Below are positions 1 to 11,889 of a DNA stretch of 64,000 nt, piece by piece. The DNA is taken from positions 1,860,001 to 1,924,000 of the forward strand of contig JARWMV010000234.1 of assembly GCA_030998015.1 (NCBI GenBank), written 5' to 3'. The stretch comes from Ceratorhiza oryzae-sativae. Lineage: Eukaryota > Basidiomycota > Agaricomycetes > Cantharellales > Ceratobasidiaceae. Both the position numbers and the translations under genes were made by a program. Under the pieces are notes generated by a model, which saw nothing but the letters and a program-made list of their open reading frames with translations, was not told the origin of the DNA and did no database searches. Positions within the stretch are counted from its first letter, which is position 1. Each line of letters starts with the position of its first letter.

Positions 1-741
1 GAAAGGGCAAGGCTAAAGCCCCACCACCAAAACCCGCGGGCCCTGGTGCGATTGCCGCGGGTGGAGGACTTGAATCAGTTGAAACACCCGGTGCGAGTTA
101 TATATTTCCAGCTGGACTGCTTGCTTATGTGTCCACCAGAACCTCAAAAGGAAGAGGAAGAGTTGGTTCAGAGCTTTGCAGCGACCGGTATCGACGACGC
201 TCTGGATCTCCTTGAAGTTGTAAACGCCAAGACTGACAAAGCCAGCGTTGGGCAACAAGCAGCAGGCATTGAGAGGCATCCTGAGGTACATTATTCTCGA
301 AATAATATATTTGATTTCTCTTAAGTGAAGTTTCGCTAGCGGCGGTTCAAAGCAGCACTCGAAGCGTACCAAGAGCGTGAACTCCCTCGAATTAGACAGG
401 AGGTGAGTCATACACTAGTATCTCAATCGTTGTACTGACATTGGCCCACAATCCAGCGTCCTGGCTTGCGGTTGCAGCAATACAAGGTTTGCTCCCTGCT
501 TACAGAGCCAAGTGTGGCTTATTGATAACTGTACACAGGAAGCACTATTTAAAGAGTTCCAGAAATCGCCGGATAATCCGTAAGTATATACGAGTTATTT
601 ACACTAGATCACATTTAACTCTACATATGACACAGATTCAACCAAACCCTGGCTTCTTATGATGCTACCAAAGAGGAACGCACAGAGGCTCTGGCGAGAC
701 GCAAACAAGAACTCGAAGAACGCCTGCGTCAGGACGAGTGA
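1..741 (+). CDS. CCDC124/Lso2-family ribosome-associated protein, 5' truncated
   Basis: The window begins inside this gene. Spliced exons read a Lys/Ala/Pro-rich stretch, then TGIDDALDLLEVVN, then RRFKAALEAYQERELPRIRQ, RPGLRLQQYK, LFKEFQKSPDNPFNQ and a charged coiled-coil end ELEERLRQDE before TGA at 739-741. The block with LPRIRQE, PGLRLQQ and KSPDNPFNQ is the signature of the conserved C-terminal domain of CCDC124 (yeast Lso2 is a shorter relative), which binds idle ribosomes and helps restart translation. At least five introns of about 50 nt are visible; the first is 91-139 (phase 1). The N-terminal basic coiled coil lies outside the window. No frameshift was needed to read it. Family assignment is confident; function is from the family. 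Confidence 0.85.
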
Positions 742-1114
742 ATGGCCTAGAAAACCAATCGGGCATACTGAATGTAAAGTAGCCTGCATGGCGGTGCTAC
801 TGGGCTCGTTGGTTATATATATTGAAGTCTTCATCGCCCTAGCAGAATCACGATAATGCATTTATAAACCCACCTGGAGCCGGCATGGCCGCACGTTTTG
901 GTCGGTACGAGAGGTTACATGTTTCGTCCATGAGGTCCTCATCGGCAGTTTCTGAACATAATATAAACGTCGTTTGATAATATATATATGATCCGTCAAA
1001 GTGCGGCGTATTCCGGTTAAGCGCTGACCTGGGCGGTGAATATTTCGGCATGAAACGCGTATTCGACCGACCGAGTTACGCAATTCCTATGAACTGGGAT
1101 GAGCAGACTAGCTG

Positions 1115-1132
1115 CCCGAGCTGCAGCTCGGG
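1115..1132. repeat. 18-bp perfect palindrome CCCGAGCTGCAGCTCGGG
   Basis: Both halves (CCCGAGCTG / CAGCTCGGG) are exact reverse complements with no spacer. The half CCCGAGCTG occurs again at about 1164-1172, 8-16 bp ahead of the TATA box of the methyltransferase gene. Such a site could bind a dimeric regulator; that is inference. Confidence 0.6.
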
Positions 1133-1179
1133 CCCCGGGCTTACACCCTGGATAACCTAGTTGGCCCGAGCTGGCCTGG

Positions 1180-1187
1180 TATATAAG
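1180..1187 (+). promoter_or_regulatory. TATA box of the methyltransferase gene
   Basis: TATATAAG lies 44-51 bases before the ATG at 1231, a normal spacing for a fungal TATA-driven gene with a short leader. Confidence 0.55.
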
Positions 1188-1230
1188 CGCGAGGAACGAA
1201 GTTGATCACTTCACCCGCGCAGAATAGACC

Positions 1231-2212
1231 ATGACGGATTCACAGCACCAACTTGGACATACTCACCTTCACGACACTCATGCCCATGACGCTCACCATA
1301 ATCATGCGAGTGGGCTCGTGGAAGCCAACCGGCGGCATTTTGATTCCCAGGCACATGCTCATGGTGAGTACAGAGAAACGCCAGACACACGTAGCATACC
1401 GTCTTAGCCGATTGATAGGATATGATGCTCATCCAATGGCACAACTACTGGCAAAGAAGGGTGGGGCTGCACTCCTTGATGCATTTCCTTTCGATGAAGA
1501 AAAAACGGTGGCTCTAGACTACGCCTGTGGCACTGGTGAGTTACATGTCAATACGCATAATACAGTCGTGTTGTTACGGGCTTCTCTAGGACTACTCTCG
1601 CAGACCCTTGCTCCACATACACGTACCTTGATTGGTGTTGATATCAGCTCCAAATCGGTTGATTATTATAACGAGCGTGTAGCGAACCAGGGCATTCCAC
1701 TAGATGAGATGAGAGCCATTTGCACCGAACTAAAGGAACGTGGTGTCGAGCAGCCGGATCCTTTCGAAGGGATAGAGTTTGATGTCATCGTAGTAAGTTC
1801 AAGCCACTACCCCCAATCCAATGTTTAACGGATTCCCCAGTGCACCAACGCCTATCATCACTTTGATGACATTGGTAGCGTCACCAAGATACTAGTCTCA
1901 TACCTCAAGCCAGGCACTGGCATGCTACTTGTCGTTGATTTAATTCGCTCTCCGGCTTCCGAGTCTTTGCATAAGGATCACGGTAAGATAATCAGCCGAA
2001 TTTAATAGGTTAGACCCGTATAGTTAAGCTGTGGTTACCTCATAGGCCATGTCGTCGCCCATAAAGGGGGCTTCACTGAAGAGAACATACGCGATGCATT
2101 CGTTATGTCTGGTGGCCTCCAGAACTTTTCGTTTGCAGTTGCCTTCGACATGACAAATAACGGGAAGAGTGCAGAATTGTTTATCGCAAAAGGTGTACGT
2201 GGTGGTGTTTAG
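1231..2212 (+). CDS. SAM-dependent methyltransferase with His-rich N terminus
   Basis: Start ATG 1231 follows a TATA box; four introns (the first two 1364-1418 and 1536-1589) join five exons, all in frame. The protein opens with a His-rich stretch (HTHLHDTHAHDAHHNHA), then HPMAQLLAKKGG. The class I methyltransferase core follows: motif I VALDYACGTGLLSQ for SAM binding, LIGVDISSKSVDYYN as the acidic-loop strand, then CTNAYHHFDDIG and LKPGTGMLLVVDL as motifs of the later strands. The C-terminal part (GFTEENIRDAFVMSG) is typical of fungal type 11/12 methyltransferases. The substrate cannot be told from sequence. The His-rich head could bind metal or be simple low-complexity sequence. It converges on the GDSL esterase gene. 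Confidence 0.8.
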
Positions 2213-2881
2213 GTATCGGTTCAACTCCTCTCGGGCGGCTTGGTATATGATTTTGGTGCCTGTGAATAAGAAACATATCAACATGTAATCCACCACTTTA
2301 CAACAGCATAACGAGAAAAGTCACCAGGATGGATATTTGAGGCGCCAACAATAATTAGAAAGCGATAATAGTGCGGCTGTATGCGGTCAATGTAGTGGTA
2401 AAGCAGCAACGATATCGACGTCGAACCTATCATTCAAAACTTGCACAAAGCCGCAACACCGAGCCATATGAAGGGGGTGTATTCGGAGCAAGTAGCCACA
2501 TCCATCTTCGCGAAGAAATTAGCGGCCACTACCGAGATAAAGTCTGTGGAGGCTTTTTAAGTCCTAGGGGACGACATGAAATGCAGAGTTGCATCGAGGA
2601 GGAAGGTCTAAAGGACAAGACACAATCGATCTGGTTCAAGTTGGAAAAAGAACTCCCTGGGCCGCGCTTGAACCCAAGATCCTATGAATGCTTGTGCAAG
2701 TATCGTGCTCTTGAAAGGAATCTCCCTCGCGGCCTTGGCTAACCTGAATTGTTTAAGTTGCCCAGCACCCAACATATCTATCCCAGGTTTCACTCAGGTG
2801 GCGGGCAAAAAAGTTTAATTGTGGTTACTATCAGCACAGCTTTAAGCAATGCTTCATAGGTATTCTACGAATAACTTCGCG
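2213..2881. other. Intergenic region between convergent genes
   Basis: This is 3' flank for the methyltransferase (+) and the GDSL esterase (-). A 124-codon open frame at 2371-2742 (+) is not ATG-initiated and has no recognisable domain; a neighbouring frame reads short protein-like stretches broken by stops, which might be a decayed coding relic. Nothing is called as a gene. Confidence 0.5.
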
Positions 2882-4366
2882 TCACAGTGATTTACACCTG
2901 TCCAAGACGTTTTCAATGTAGTCTGCCATGAGTCTGAAAGCATAAAATTTCTCAGGAATTTTATAAGGGCTGTACGCTTAAATGACACTTACCGGTGTGT
3001 GCAAGTCGAAGGATCTGGCGGGCCAGACATGGTGAGTCAAACTAAGCCTCATAATTTTATTATTACTCACGCCCTGACTGCCAATAAATATAGGTCTGAG
3101 GTGTGTCGCAAGCACCAACGATGCTGCTGTCTGTTGTTAAACACTTGGTCAAGTTTGTGTAGCCAAAGGTCGCCCCATAGTTCGAACTTGAGCTGATATA
3201 CAACTGCCTTTAGGTTATCTGCTCATTAGACCGAATATGTACCCACCTGTTGATAGCGTTCCATAGAGGGAAGAAATCGGCAAACGCAACATTCACACCA
3301 GGATGTTCTTTGCGGATAGTCTTCAGGTTGTCATACAGGGCTTGCTTATATGGTCCACTACGTGGCAATAAAAATGGCTGTATGCAAGAAGTATGAAAGC
3401 CAAGCGCACCTTCCAGTCTGGTTATGATACAAACCAGCAGTTAGAATGTTCCTTGCACCACCGGCAATGAGAAGCTCTGTTTGATTTTTCTAATAGTGTG
3501 TGAGCCATAGATTCAAGATGTCCAAGCGAACCACACATACAACGACTTCTGCAGCCTTGAGTAAAATATCAAACCCGTCCGTTTTGGAATAGGTATAGTC
3601 GTTAATTCCAAAAAATATTGTATACAGGGTCGTCGTCGGATCCCAGGTATTGTTTTGCGACAAGAAAATCTTAGTCTGAAGCGATAAAGATAGGATGGTT
3701 AGATGTTAGAATAGGGGCACATCAAAGACTCACCTGGTTCGTGAATGAATTGATGTTGATGTGGCGAGCGATTGCTGTAGGCCTTCGAGATACTGGTCAA
3801 TAAACGTAAAACCCTACGTTTTATTGAAAGCGACTATTTACCACAGCGTGAGGTCGGTAACTGCACCTCCAACGGCGTATGGGTGCACTTCAGACGCCGT
3901 ATCATTCGCGATGTATTCGCTCCTATTTCCCGTCAGTATGAACCATGTACTGAGGAGCCTGTAGTCATTACCAAGTTGGTCCATTTGATGCCCGTCCGCC
4001 AGCCATGGAATATGTCCCAGCAAATACTGGTGCGGGCGGCGGATACGTCCCTGTTGAATCGTTCATTGCACTACCCCCAAGATAATCGATAAGTGTATCT
4101 ATGTCCATCCTTCTGAATGAAGCTCACGTCCAACTGTCGCCAAAAGGCACTACCGCAGTTTTGATTTTATTCAAATCAATCCCCGCGTTTGCGTTCACGT
4201 ATGTCCCGGAGCTAAATTTCCCGCATGGGGGCTGGAACGCGAGCGTGAGCGTACAGTTCCATCTTGATGCCAATGTTCCTCGCGTATAGCCTGAGCCAGC
4301 AGGAGCTTTGCCGTAGGTGGGCGACGTTAGGGCTAAAGAGGCGAGCAACAGAGAGACGTGCATCAT
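2882..4366 (-). CDS. Secreted GDSL/SGNH-hydrolase esterase (fungal CE16-like)
   Basis: Read on the minus strand from ATG at 4366. The N terminus MMHVSLLLASLALTSPTYG is a signal peptide. Block I is VVPFGDSWT with the nucleophile Ser; block II follows two short introns later as GGRASNGPTW; then HPYAVGGAVTD; block III is FFGINDYT with the oxyanion Asn; the C-terminal block V is SGHPSTCTHRLMADYIENVL with the catalytic His. This order is that of fungal GDSL lipases/acetylesterases that deacylate plant polysaccharides or lipids outside the cell. Eight or so introns are needed. The short exon near 3725-3790 can be read in more than one frame, so its boundary is uncertain. Substrate is not predictable. 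It lies 283 bp downstream of the V-ATPase gene on the same strand. Confidence 0.8.
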
Positions 4367-4649
4367 GGTGGTTAGGCTGGACAAAACACTCGGTCGGGAA
4401 GGCGCTATTATATGATCTGGCTTTTCTCGGAGGCACCGGGGACACCACCACACGGAGCACAAAGAATCCGCTAGTGTCTTCTCTTCACAAACATTCAGAT
4501 TTGGCTCGCGTCCGGTAATACCGGCCGGGCCGACTGCCTAATCGCATCAAACTGTGTATATTTGTCTCGATTTGCTACTTGACTGCGGTAGAAATGCTCG
4601 AGTCCAATCATTGAAGGAAAAAAAAAACTTATATCGCGTATGGGCAAGT

Positions 4650-7610
4650 TTAAATGTCGCTGCCTTCCACGACCGCAAAGGACAAGGGAGTAAACGGCTA
4701 TCGTTCGAGTTAGCTGGTGTAAGAATAGGAAGCGTAATTGATAACTCACATGACCAGTAGCCATATAGTGTTTGCCGTTCGCCTCGACCCAGTGCAAACG
4801 CAGCGCGTGCAAGAATGCAGAAAGACCCTCCATGATACACAAAATACCGATAGTAAGGGAGAACCAAACGGCAAACGCAAAGAACACCATGACTGCGCCA
4901 AATACACCAGTTGCAGTGTCTGTGAGTGCACCGGCAATTGTCATGCTCCACAAAACTTCACTGAGTTGAGCGTGAGCAAGAGACAGAGCCCATAGACGGA
5001 GATAAGAAGCGGTGTTGGAGATGCACCCGAGACAGAACTCGATTGTATGGATGACCTGGTGAATAGCAATCTCGCCAAATTCGAAGCTCTCCTATGTTAA
5101 TGACCAGTCAGAATGACACGGATAAAATGTAGGAGGATATGAACATACGTGCTCGCCATCTTCATCGGCGTCTGCCGCACCGTTGCCATGACCCTCCTCC
5201 TCTCGACCAATATCCGCACTGTCACGCCTGTTAGCGTCGTCTGCCGCGACGGTACGGTAGCCAGCGCCCTCCTTTTGCTTGTGCTCTTTCCATAGGAGAT
5301 AGGGCTTCACACACAACATCCACGGCACGCAGATAGCAGCCAGCAACAGCAAGAACACCTGCAACGGCCCCTGGCCCCTAAACATCTCATCTTCCTTCTT
5401 CAAAGAGCCAGGCGAGAGGAACATGAAGATAAGCATGTTGAGAAGGCCCGGAGGAGACATTCCAGCGGTGGACCAGTCGGTAACCCATTTGAAGATAATG
5501 CAGCAAACGAGATAGCCAAAGATGGATTGCAAAAATAGGATTTGAGGGACGAACTCTGTCCAAATGTTTAACGACTTTTTGAAGTGAAGGTGGTTGGGGA
5601 CTTGGAGACAGATCGCAAAGGACATCTTTGTAGGTCGTCAGTATTGAGCGAGACTCAAAACAATAACGGCGCTCACATGAATGACGCCAAGGATGATGGA
5701 CATCTTCATCTTGTAAGAGTTAGTGAACACCAGTCCGTTCTCAGCTCCGTGCCAGCCAGGATCCAAGCCGAAAGGATAGACATGACCGTTGGACTGGGCT
5801 TCGACCTGGCCGGGTTTGAAGTCCCATGCAGAATGCCAGAGATGCATGGATTTGCTGAAAATATCGTTGTAAATGAGACCAGTGAACATCGAGAAGAGCC
5901 CCATAAGAACGATAATGTAACGACCGCTGTAGAAGATGGAGGTCAGTGGACTAGTAATTTCGGATAAATCTAGAGGACGCACTAGAAGAATGTGCCAATA
6001 ATCTATTCATAGCTATATTAGTATCCAGCATACCGGCCAGCCCGTCAGTGCTCACCTCGCCTAGATCAGCCCGGGCTAGTCTCTTCTCGAACATGATCAT
6101 TGCAACCGCAGCAAGGAACGCAATAAAACCGTGGCCAAGATCACCGAACATTACGGCGAACAAGAATGGGAACGTGATAACAGTGAACAACCCAGGGTTA
6201 ACTTCTTGGTACGCAGCGATACCATAACTGTCGATTATAGTCTGGTATGCTTCCGTAAACTTGTTGACGCGATGGAAAGTGGGTGGCTTTGTTCCTTCCA
6301 GCGTGTGCATAATAGGCGCGAGGTGAGTTCCAGCCACATCCGCAGCACGGCGGAGCGCAGCCTGAATGGCCGGGATATCGCGCGAAGGAACCCAGCCTTC
6401 CGCAATAAGAGTCTTACGGCGCGGGTCGTAAGAGAACAAATTGAGTGTCTCCAGGACCTTCTTCTCCTTGCGGACAAAATCGCGCCAAGTAGCAATATTC
6501 TCGCCGATGCGTTCGAGTTCGGAACGGCGCGTGGCCGTGGTGCTAGCAAGGACCTGTCGTACATCTTCAAGACGTCCCTCGACCTCACGGAGAGCCTCGA
6601 CTCGGCGATCGGCATTGGCGTCGATGGGGAAAAGAGTCGCACCCAAAGCTTCACTGACTTTGCGGATTTTGGCAAGAAGGGTTGCTCCGTGCGCGAACAC
6701 GACGAACACATTTTTTCTCTCCTCGGCGAGGGTGACGGGATCGATGAACGGCTCTGCGATGTCGGTATGGTTCATAAACAGATTGCCACGGAGGACCCGC
6801 CAGAGAATGCGCTCAAAAGTTGGGAGGCGGACTCGATCGATAGTACCAGCAACGAATTCAAGATCGAACTGAACAGGACCCGTGGCGGATAGGTTGGCTT
6901 CAGCATCGTCTGCCAAGAGAGGCTGAGTACCATCATCGAAAGAGGCACGAATGTCAGGCTGAGCAGTTTCGGCCTAGAGGTGCGAATATTAGATCATGAG
7001 AATAGATGATAAATAGACGGCTTACGCGATTGAAGAACACAGCCGTCTCACGCAACACATGACGCGCCTCGACTAGTTCTCGCTGGCGAGCACTCAAAGT
7101 CAGGTAGCTCTCATTCATTTGCGAAAGACGTGACTCGTGGTCGGTGAGTACAACATCGAGCTCGTCGCGGGTTTGGCTGGCACGAGGTCCCACGGTGGCG
7201 AGTGGAGCAGAATCACCAAGTGCACGCACGGGAACAGGCGAGGTTGGGTACTGTGCAGACTCCTTCTCGATCTGACTGGAGAAGAAACGCACACGTCGTG
7301 CCATTTCGTCGATACGACGGATCTCGCCGACAAACGAACGTTGGAATGGGTTTACATCGGGGTTGAGCTGCGGTGGACATGGGTGAGCGGTCTGTCGTTG
7401 ATTAGACAATGCACGCACGTCTTTGAACTGAACGTTTCCAAGCTCTCCGAGCTCGACAACAGTGTCATGGGCAAGCTCTGTCGGAACAATGAGCTGTACT
7501 AGGCTCATTTGCTCCGATCCTACAAACAAGTTAGGTAAAATCGGTATGACCATCGATATGTGCATACGAAAAAGGCTCGGATATTCTGGCATTGTGCCAA
7601 TATCCGCCAT
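4650..7610 (-). CDS. VPH1: V-type proton ATPase subunit a (Vph1/Stv1 type)
   Basis: Full-length gene reading from ATG 7610 ([20 protein letters not shown]) to a C terminus [15 protein letters not shown] with TAA at 4650-4652. The cytosolic N-terminal half has the classic [26 protein letters not shown] and [13 protein letters not shown]. The membrane half starts at [19 protein letters not shown] and includes [22 protein letters not shown] and the C-terminal [20 protein letters not shown], which carries the buried Arg essential for proton transport. It is the membrane stator of the vacuolar/Golgi proton pump. Introns are about 50 nt; the first splits the start exon after LF. An acidic loop ([21 protein letters not shown]) is typical of fungi. 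No frameshift. It is divergent from FOL3 with 157 bp between start codons, a likely shared promoter. Confidence 0.95.
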
Positions 7611-7767
7611 TTTGACGATGTTAAATGCGTAATATCAAGAGTTTGTAGCTTTACCAGCTTGACTCGTGGAAGTCAAGTTCAAGTCTGTTGTCACCTGATA
7701 TCACGTGGTTTGACAAATCGAGGTCTCAGGGATTCCTCTCACAACCACCACCCGCTCTTCTGCAACT

Positions 7768-9154
7768 ATGTCCGGGATCAATCTTGGACTAGAGAGAGTC
7801 TGTCGGCTCATGAAATTGCTACCGAAATATACTAGACCAACAGTTCATGTTGCTGGCACCAACGGAAAGGGCAGCGTCACAACAATGATTGAGTCGGTAC
7901 TTCACAAAGCCGGCCTTTCCACTGGTCGTTTCAACAGCCCGCATCTTATCGACGTCTGGGATTCGATTAAACTCGACACTCGATCGATCTCCCAAGAGCA
8001 ATATACGTCTGTACGACAAATAATCCAGCAACTGGACAACGAGCATCAAATCGGAGCCAGCGCTTTTGAACTTCACGCGATCTCTGCTTTCACTCTGTTT
8101 CAGAAGAGCGGTGTGGACGTTGTTGTCCTTGAAGTTGGTATGGGTGGACTAACTGATGCCACCAACGTGATCCCAGACGATTCTGTCGCTATAAGCGCGA
8201 TCACATCGATCGACCATGACCACCAGGGGTTCCTAGGGAATACTATTCAAGAAATTGCTTCACATAAAGTTGGGATTGTCAGACCAAACAGCATATGTAT
8301 TATGGGATATCAAACGTGGCCGGATGCCATATATGTCATTCGCGACAAAGTCAACAAAATCGGTTCTTACTTGATTGAGGCTCAGCCCGCTAATGAGCGT
8401 CGTTGGGATGTCGACACAGATGGTGCTCTTCCTTCAGCCTCTCAAGGACCCTCATTTGCACCCCCTCTACTGCGACCGTGTACGGCCTTGCTCCCAATCC
8501 GTGGAGATATACTTCCTGTAATGATACCATTTCATGGTCAGCACCAACTCCAGAACCTCTCAACGGCTATTTCGGCCCTTGATGCACTACGCGCACACCC
8601 TGCCTGTACATCCAAGTTCCCGGTCTTTCAGAAGATTAGCGATAGACATATTATCGACGGCTTGCGTGAAGCACAATGGCCTGGCCGTCTCAGCTGGCAC
8701 TCATCACCCCTCCCAACTGCTTCGGGCAAACCTGCGCCTATACTTGTCGATGGCGCACATAATGCCGCCTCCGCGGATGCTCTCTCTAAATATATTACTT
8801 CGCTCCCTCACCCAGCCACTCGACCTATATTCATTCTTGCACTCTCTCACTCCCCCACGAAATCCCCAGAAACGACATTATCCCCGCTGCTAAAGGCCGG
8901 AGACCGAGTGATCGCAACGACCTTCTCGCCAGTACGTGATATGCCGTGGGTTCGGCATGTCGAACTTGGCGAAATAACGAAATCGGCTGAAGCTTGGTTG
9001 GTTCGACCGGCGACGTACACGCGGTGGGGGTTTGAAGGATGCCTTGGCAAGGGCTGAAGAGTTGCTCAGCAGTGAAGGGTACATCGTTCTCGCTGGGAGC
9101 TTGTACCTGGTCGCAGACTTCTATCGGTTATTGCACAGTGGCAAAGTTTCATAA
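7768..9154 (+). CDS. FOL3: Dihydrofolate synthase / folylpolyglutamate synthase
   Basis: Mur-ligase fold enzyme that adds glutamate to dihydropteroate or folate. The long first exon (from 7768) has the P-loop HVAGTNGKGSV at residues about 28-38, NSPHLIDVWDSI, VLEVGMGGLTDATNV, SIDHDHQGFLG with metal-binding residues, and GQHQLQNLSTAISAL; the C-terminal domain has ILVDGAHNAASADAL. The fungal FOL3 branch is preferred because the protein lacks a clear mitochondrial leader, but FPGS cannot be excluded. The frame that stays open ends early at 9057; the conserved end (DALARAEELL, AGSLYLVADFYRLL) lies in the next frame and stops at 9152-9154. Either a very short intron (about 37 nt) or one missing base in 9005-9043 explains this. 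Confidence 0.85.
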
Positions 9155-9657
9155 TATGATAATCATGAGCACGTGTAGTGGAATCGACGATCCCACGTAT
9201 GAAAGTCCCGATATCGACTCGGACATGGTTCCCGGACGGCAAAATATGGTCCAATGCTCACACTGGCGAGGATTATCCTGCTAATGACAGCTCTTGCTGC
9301 AACGTGGTTTATTTTTACTCACCACGTTTTCATTATGCTTCGATTGGCAGGTTTGCCGCCACCGGCCTCTTGGATAAACGTCGGTGGAAGGCTGCCCCGG
9401 GCGGGCCGCCTTCGGACCGTGCTTCCACCATCACATGTTAGTCCTCCACGGCACATCACCCCTGTTGGCGTTCCAAGATTAGGCGGCAGCCCTTGGCTCG
9501 CCAGGAACGCAATCTGCACTTGGCCAGGCGTTCTTCTTCATATTCGACTTCCAGAGGTCGGCAGGCTCGCCCACGTTGCGACGAACGCTTCTTCTAGCTG
9601 CGAAAAGTTTATAAAGCGGGCGCTGCTATTTACCCTCTCATCCTTGTTTTTGCCACC
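9155..9657. other. Intergenic region, promoter of the polygalacturonase gene
   Basis: No gene seen. The right end carries a TATA box at 9610-9615. A GC-rich patch lies at about 9390-9420. Open frames here are fragmentary and without recognisable domains. Confidence 0.6.
9610..9615 (+). promoter_or_regulatory. TATA box of the polygalacturonase gene
   Basis: TATAAA sits 43-48 bases ahead of the ATG at 9658, which itself lies in a good Kozak context (GCCACCATGG). Confidence 0.6.
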
Positions 9658-11263
9658 ATGGTCTCGTCACTAGCGTTGTCTGCGTTGTCTCTCCTTCCTC
9701 TAGTCTCGGCTTACTCCAAGACTTTTGTTGTTCCCCATGTGGACGGCAAGGATGATTCCCCCGCAGTCGTTGCTGCGCTTGCCAATTACAGCTCGGACTC
9801 GCTTATTCTCTTCAAGAAGGGTGTCACTTACAACCTGTTCACCGTATGTCGCATTTCTTGGGTTCTCGTGGCCATTTTTCTTAACCTCCCCGCATATAGC
9901 CTATCAACTTTGGCAAATTGACCAACGTCGAGATTGCGTTTGAGGGAAACGCGACCTACCCAACTGATATTGCCACTGTCCAAGCCGAAGTTGCCAAGTC
10001 GGTCGGTCTTATTCAATCAAGTGCCTCTAGCGCTTTTTAATCCCAATCCTAACACAGACTTTCCCTGGCCATTGGCTTAAAATCACTGGCACAAATGTCA
10101 CGCTTCGAGGCACCCCCGATCCCAAATGGGGCTGGATCGACTCGCATGGCCAAGCATGGTGGGATGCCGTACAGCAGACCAACCGACCGCATGGGATCAA
10201 CTTCCAGGTAACAAACGGTGTGGTCAAGGACATGAAACTCGAGAAGCCCATTGCTTGGAACTTTGCGCTGAGCGGCGGGAAAAACATTCACGCATACAAC
10301 AACAGGATTCACGCCGTGTCAAACTCCAAGGTTAGTCCATTTGTTGGGATGGTGTGTCCGGGTCAGGATTAAGCGTTGTCTTGTAGGCTTTCCCGTTCAA
10401 TACCGATGGGTTCGCAGCGGGCGGCACCAATCTCCTCATCGAGAACAACTATATCCAGAATGGGGACGATTGCATCACTGTCGGCTCTGGTGCGAACGGC
10501 GTCCACTTCCGCAATGTGAGCGCTTTTGCTTCTATGGAATTTCTGTTCCGATTGACTCATGTATGTTGCTCAGAACTACTGTGAAGGTGGCCACGGTCTC
10601 TCGATCGGTTCGCTTGGCAAGGGCGGAGCCGTTGCCGACGTTCAGAACGTGCTATTCGAGAACGTCCAAATGGTCAACCACCTCTACGGTGCTCGTTTCA
10701 AGAGCTGGACCGGCGGAAACGGACTCGCAAGGAACGTCACTTGGCGTAACATTAGCCTCAAGAACGTCCCATTCCCAATCTTCGTTACTCAGAACTACTG
10801 GGACCAAAATGTGAGCTTACTCCAGGAGGAATTGGTGTAGTAACTGGGCTGAACTTTCGCGTTGCTAGTTGGGACCCAAGCCCTCAACCAACAGCCCCAA
10901 TAATACGCATATTCAGGATATGCTTTTCGAAAATTTCGTCGGCACCCAGCTCGAGTAAGCATTATTACCAGTACTTTATGTTGAGCAGGTGCTAATGTTT
11001 TCTTATAGCACACCTTATGTTGAGGGCACCTGCATTAGCAACCCCTGCTGGTATGCGGTAGCGAACGCAACTGGCAAGGAAATCGCCATCTTTGATCTCT
11101 ACCCCAACACTGTTACAAACATCGTTGCTCGTCGCATAGCCGGTATTCACCCTATTGACAACGCCAAGCAAGCCGTGATGTGCGATCCAAGACGGTCACC
11201 AATGATGTTGGGTTTATCTGCCAGAACGGGCCGTTTGTACAGACCAAGGCTGGGGCCCGCTAA
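9658..11263 (+). CDS. Secreted polygalacturonase, glycoside hydrolase family 28 (exo-type likely)
   Basis: Cleaves alpha-1,4-galacturonan of plant pectin outside the cell. The N terminus [20 protein letters not shown] is a signal peptide. The right-handed beta-helix core shows all four GH28 motifs in order: FNTDGFA (catalytic Asp), NGDDCITVG (two catalytic Asp), [14 protein letters not shown] (catalytic His) and GARFKSW in place of RIK. The long helix and the GSLGKGG form favour exo-polygalacturonase. Several N-glycosylation sites (NYS, NVT, NIS) are present. About six short introns. Near the end the conserved [13 protein letters not shown] is broken: after AVMCDP the rest ([13 protein letters not shown]...KAGAR) is in another frame, fitting one missing base at 11188-11192. 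Stop TAA at 11261-11263 is in the restored frame. Confidence 0.9.
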
Positions 11264-11889
11264 ATGAATGGAGATATATGGGGATTTTGTGCTGTATGGA
11301 TGATATGACACGATATGATATGAATCATATGATAGGCAGTTTGGGAGTTTGTTAATATGATTCCAATTGATGCGTCTTTTAACATATCACTATGGGCTGT
11401 TGGCGGCAGCGGACTGGTTCTTTCGGCTGGGTAGAGAGAATCTTTGGATATCGTCCCTGCATACTTCTGGATTCTCATGAGCTTCAAGGCTAGACGTATA
11501 AATGCAACCGTTGTCACGAAGGAAGCTGCCGAATGCCCGAATGTTATGGCTATTTGTTGTCGCAAAGACAAGTCTTCTCAGTGTGGTGCGTTGAGCAGGA
11601 GCTCATCTGCACGATGCAGAATACATAGATGATTACACTGTACGTGGCTGAGCAGTCTAGACATGGGTCATCTGGCCGGCCTTGGTCAACGCTAAACCAT
11701 CCAAGACACCTGATGGATAATAAGACAAACGGCCACCAATCATTAAATTACAGTGCCTATTTTATTTTTGCCCGTGACTCGCGTGCTTGGGGTAGGAAAT
11801 AATAAGTATTCAGCAGGCTTCAGCACCCAGGCGTTTAGTGTGTTTAGCGACACCGAATTGCAAATTGCGAACTCTCAGCGCCTGCCACC
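11264..11889. other. Intergenic region between polygalacturonase and CDC73
   Basis: No gene or RNA recognised. An AT-rich stretch with imperfect GATATGA-type repeats lies at 11300-11340. The CDC73 promoter lies at the right end, without a clear TATA box. Confidence 0.5.

Larger units (their letters stand above)
742..1230. other. Intergenic region with an 18-bp perfect palindrome and a TATA box
   Basis: No convincing gene. It holds the presumed 3' end of the CCDC124 gene and the promoter of the methyltransferase gene. Open frames on both strands overlap each other and show no protein-like composition. A GC-rich block at about 1111-1180 contains a perfect palindrome (1115-1132) and a repeat of its half site near 1164, followed by a TATA box. 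Confidence 0.7.

Noticed and set aside
2371..2742. 124-codon plus-strand open frame as a gene
   Set aside because: No ATG start, no domain, no splice-supported extension and poor amino-acid composition.
2882..3200. Possible loss of the catalytic Asp in the GDSL esterase (WQSGHPST instead of WDxxHP)
   Set aside because: As I recall, many fungal members of this subfamily have GHPS..TH without an Asp three residues before the His, so the change is probably normal. The splice site here also has an alternative.
9005..9154. FOL3 as a pseudogene because of the early stop at 9057
   Set aside because: The rest of the conserved C terminus follows intact in the next frame, so a small intron or a single missing base is enough.
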